From positions 10,860,583 to 10,924,582 of the forward strand of contig CM022670.1 in NCBI GenBank assembly GCA_012295275.1: a stretch of 64,000 bases of DNA, read 5' to 3'. The stretch comes from Chrysomallon squamiferum. Its lineage: Eukaryota; Mollusca; Gastropoda; Neomphalida; Peltospiridae. A model generated the notes under the pieces. It saw nothing but the letters and a program-made list of their open reading frames with translations. It was not told the DNA's origin and made no database searches. The translations under genes were made by a program, and so were the position numbers. Shown piece by piece: positions 60,653 to 64,000 of this stretch. Every line of letters begins with the position of its first letter. Within the stretch, counting starts at the first letter, position 1.

Positions 60653-63600
60653 CTTTTGTGCAGATTAAAAAACTTCATCAATGATGCTGTGCAACCCTAC
60701 TGCAAATATCTGAAGACATTGTTATATCCGGTGTTTGTGCATGTCTATCTTGAAATGCTCTGCAACGGACACAAAACACCAGGTGTGTTATATGTGTTAA
60801 ATCAAATATTCAGTCTAAAGTCATTTTAACTTTAATAATCTACATATTATTATTATTTTAATTATAATGAGAGTAATTCTACTATCAATCCACATGTTAC
60901 ACTTACTATCATTACTTTAACCCATTTTTCTTTTTTCATTAATTTAATCCTGATCAGGCATTTTATGTTCAATTTAGAATACTTAAAACATGTAAGAATA
61001 AATAATAAAATTAAGTTGTTTTCAAATTTCAGCTCACAAATTTCATGATCGTCACATAGCTTTGTTCAAAGATGACGATGAACACAAAAACATAATCAAA
61101 CGTTTGAAGAGACTTGATTCTAAATCAGATGTCTTGGCTTGTAAAGACATCTCTGACTTCAGGTATGTTTATGTTACAAGCTACCCCTGGAAACACAGTC
61201 ATTTAATTTTGAAGGTTTGTGGTCAGCATTACAGGTTGTTCATGAAACACAAGTCACTTAATATATCAGCTGCTGTTTCTCACTACATAATGTTCATTTT
61301 GCTTAAATGTTGTTTCATTGTATAAAATATAACTCCATTATTTAGGGTATAAGTGTTTAATATTTAACACATTTTTAAATCAATATTGTGTAATGATTAT
61401 AATAATTGGATAATATATTCTTTGTAAGTGCCATTGCTTTTCTAGATGATTCAGAACCTAGGCCTGTTTTAAATACATTTCATTATTTTTTAAATTATTT
61501 TTCTCTATTATTATTGTTATTTTTATAATTATTATGATAATTATTTTTAATCATCCCTTATTAAAGGCTTTATAATTATTACTGTTGCTCTCATCAATGT
61601 TATTATCATTTCTGTTGTTATAGAGAACACAGGTTTCACGTATTTCTCAGTGATGAAGCATTGTTTTACCTCATGCAGTATCTTCAGGTACAATTTTACA
61701 TTTATTAAAATGTATTAATGTTTTTTTAACAACAATATTTGACATATAGCGATGTCTACTTGATCTATTTTAGAAATGAAAAAAAAAAAGTAAAATCAGT
61801 TTAAAAAAATATATTTTAAGAAAAGTAGGAATTAACAACATTTATATGTAAGTATTTTTCTCTTCAGTTTAGGATTGTATTTTTGTTACATTTAATGACA
61901 TGACAGACTACAGTTTGATCAATTATATTAATTCTTTGCATCATAATGTACTGATGTAATGTATGTTTTCATTTTCAGAACAAAGATAACCAAATAATGC
62001 TGCAGATTTTTAATCAACACTTGAAAGTTGATGGTAAGTGTAAATTAAAATGATCTCTAACTTTAACATGAAGTTTTTCACATGAATTGTTGTTATTATT
62101 TACAGTAGAGAAAGAGATACTGATCTCCTTCTTGTGTGTGTGTTTATGGTCAGAATTCTGAAAAGTTTATTGAATGATGAGATCTTTTAAGCTCCTCTTT
62201 CATTTGTTGTTTTCTGTGAAAAGAGACATTCTATTTTGTTTCTTTTCTTTTGACAAGCAGCTTTTGTTGTTGTTTGCAGTTAGGTCAGAAGCAAGTGCTG
62301 ACATAGAGCTTAGTGCAGAAGTGAAAGAAGAGAAAATAACAGACGAGGTTCTACCCAAAATTGCATCTTCACCCTCCATACCTAGTGAAGTGAGTCTGCC
62401 CAAACTGCAACATTGTATAAAGAAAGTCAGAGAGGGGCCACAGTGTCTTGCATCCATTTGTTTTTATACATTTATCAATGCGTACCAAGGGTATGATTTA
62501 CTTTTGATTATCTCTGTAAACATGATTTCTTCAGTTTAGCAGTACAAAAAAGTCTAATTTGTTCACACATAAAAGTAATTTACCTTGTTAGACATAGTAC
62601 AGATGGTAAAAGAACAAAACAGATAATAGTAATTGATACCGCTTTTGCCATACAGTAGGATAATTTTTCTTGTGTTATAGCAATGTATCTGTTTTACACA
62701 CTTTCTCTTTGACAAAGAGGCATTTATCATGATGTTGTAAACACAGACTAACAGAGAACTTGCTAGAGTAGGAAACAGACACTCAGGAACATCAAGGAAA
62801 ACTTATCTTATATTTAGAGTTAGGCTAAATCCCACCACTGAACTGAATGTCTTGTTCTTGTGTTTATTGTTCAAAATTTCACATCAGCAGAAATTCATTT
62901 AGTAAACTTGAGAGTCTACACTCTTCTGAAGCGGATACTTGTCATCAAAAATGTTTAGCAATCACTTACTCCATTATTATAATAAGAAAGTAGATAACAT
63001 AAATGTCTTGTATGACACATGAAATAATTCCAGCTGTTTTATATTTCAGATTGTGTAGTGCTTCTGTATCCCCAGACAGTGAGTTGCTAAGTGCTGCATT
63101 TGAAGACTCAACTATCATGTTGTGGAGTTTAATGCCAGGTCACCTCCAAACAGAAGAAAATCAAGGAGACACACGCAGAATTAGACTCAGTATTGATGAC
63201 ATTTTACAGCAGGATTCCTCCTGGTCAGAGTGGTGAGAAAATTGTCCATAATAATCATCATAAAATGTTTTTTGTTAATAAATTACAATTTAGAAAGGTA
63301 TTTCTATGTTATTATAGCAGTGAAGTTTAGAGCAGCTCTTACAACTTCTCTGCACCTATAATGACCACAGTTGTTTATTATTCTCAGTATCTTCAACAAA
63401 GGAAATTTAGAAAACAATTTGTGTAATGTGAAGGATGTGGGATTCGTCTATTTCTGTGGTTTATAAAATCAAATTCTACTTTATAGTGAATTTATTCATT
63501 AATTTATTCATTTATTGTTTTTGTTTTTTCATTTCATTTTTTTTTTTTTTTTTACAGCAAGCGACAAGAAAATGAAACGGTAACATTACGAAGTCACAAT

Positions 63601-64000
63601 GGTTCTGTTTATAAAACATGTTTCACTCCTGATTCCAACTTCTTGTTGTCTTGTTCAGAAGACACAACAGGTGAGATACGTCTTTGTATTGACTTTGTGC
63701 CTCAGATGTGGGCTGTTTTAATGAGAATGGTTGCTTTTTCTAAGTTGATGCTGATGGTTCAGTACAATAATTTGTAAATGTCAGTATCTGATGTAAATAG
63801 TTCATGTATTTCATTTTAATCAGTGGGACAGCTGAGATAAATCCATGTATATGTGTGTGTGTGTGTGTGTGTGTCTCTCTCTCTCTATACATACACATAT
63901 ACACATACACACTCCTATATATATATAAAATATTCCACTGTTTCTAAACTGAATTATGGGAATTAAATCAAGACTGATATTTTAGCTAACGTAAAGTATA
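59771..64000 (+). CDS. TAF5L: TAF5L (PAF65-beta) N-terminal part, cut by the window end
   Basis: TAF5L is the WD40 scaffold subunit of the SAGA/PCAF histone acetyltransferase complex. Visible exons: 59771-59839, 60244-60395, 60664-60782, 61033-61162, 61624-61687, 61979-62033, 62280-62490, 63050-63232, 63558-63670; all phases agree and the last exon ends with one codon base, so the gene continues past 64000. The start MKRVKDEQIQ with YLKRRQF matches human TAF5L. The N-terminal domain follows (RLKNFINDAVQ, LKTLLYPVFVHVYLEML, QNKDNQIMLQIFNQHLKVD). Then come ICFYTFINAYQG and the first WD units (SVSPDSELLSAAFEDSTIML, SHNGSVYKTCFTPD). The TAF5 paralogue lacks this start. The frame is open for about 114 codons upstream through the CT array, but homology begins at 59771. 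No frame breaks. Confidence 0.93.

Overview
The window is intron-rich, very AT-rich animal nuclear DNA. Every recognised gene is a conserved metazoan gene with GT-AG introns. Microsatellites and homopolymers are dense. A truncated SINE-like element near 59.4 kb resembles, from memory, a repeat common in gastropod and other mollusc genomes, so a mollusc (perhaps a gastropod) is my best guess. That rests on one repeat and is not firm.

Layout, left to right: KRI1 (+, 181-9180), then convergent SKP2 (-, 11468-16544) and PRCP (-, 18476-22882). PRCP is head to head with HCCS (+, 24823-27723), which converges on a two-exon actin gene (-, 29495-31321). A repeat-rich gap (31.3-35.6 kb) holds a decayed pogo/Tigger element, a hAT-type MITE and a tandem duplication. 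PPWD1 follows (-, 35651-43304), head to head with PCBD (+, 44080-46668). Next is an unrecognised five-exon coiled-coil gene (-, 49983-57263), head to head with the 5' part of TAF5L (+, 59771 to beyond the window). Exons were joined by hand from splice signals, reading phase and remembered family sequences; no alignment was run.

The genes do not form one pathway. They are housekeeping functions: ribosome assembly (KRI1), SCF ubiquitin ligase (SKP2), lysosomal peptidase (PRCP), cytochrome heme attachment (HCCS), cytoskeleton (actin), spliceosomal cyclophilin (PPWD1), tetrahydrobiopterin recycling (PCBD) and SAGA-type transcription (TAF5L). Three head-to-head pairs suggest shared promoter regions.

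Points that stand out: (1) a phase-consistent 265-residue coiled-coil/serine-rich protein that I cannot assign; (2) single-base frame breaks in otherwise conserved exons of KRI1 (three) and PPWD1 (one), and a phase clash in HCCS beside a 45-T run, while SKP2, PRCP, actin, PCBD, TAF5L and the unknown gene join cleanly; (3) two perfect CArG boxes upstream of the actin TATA box; (4) several mobile-element remnants and a dispersed repeat pair around PPWD1. I found no rRNA, convincing tRNA or CRISPR array.
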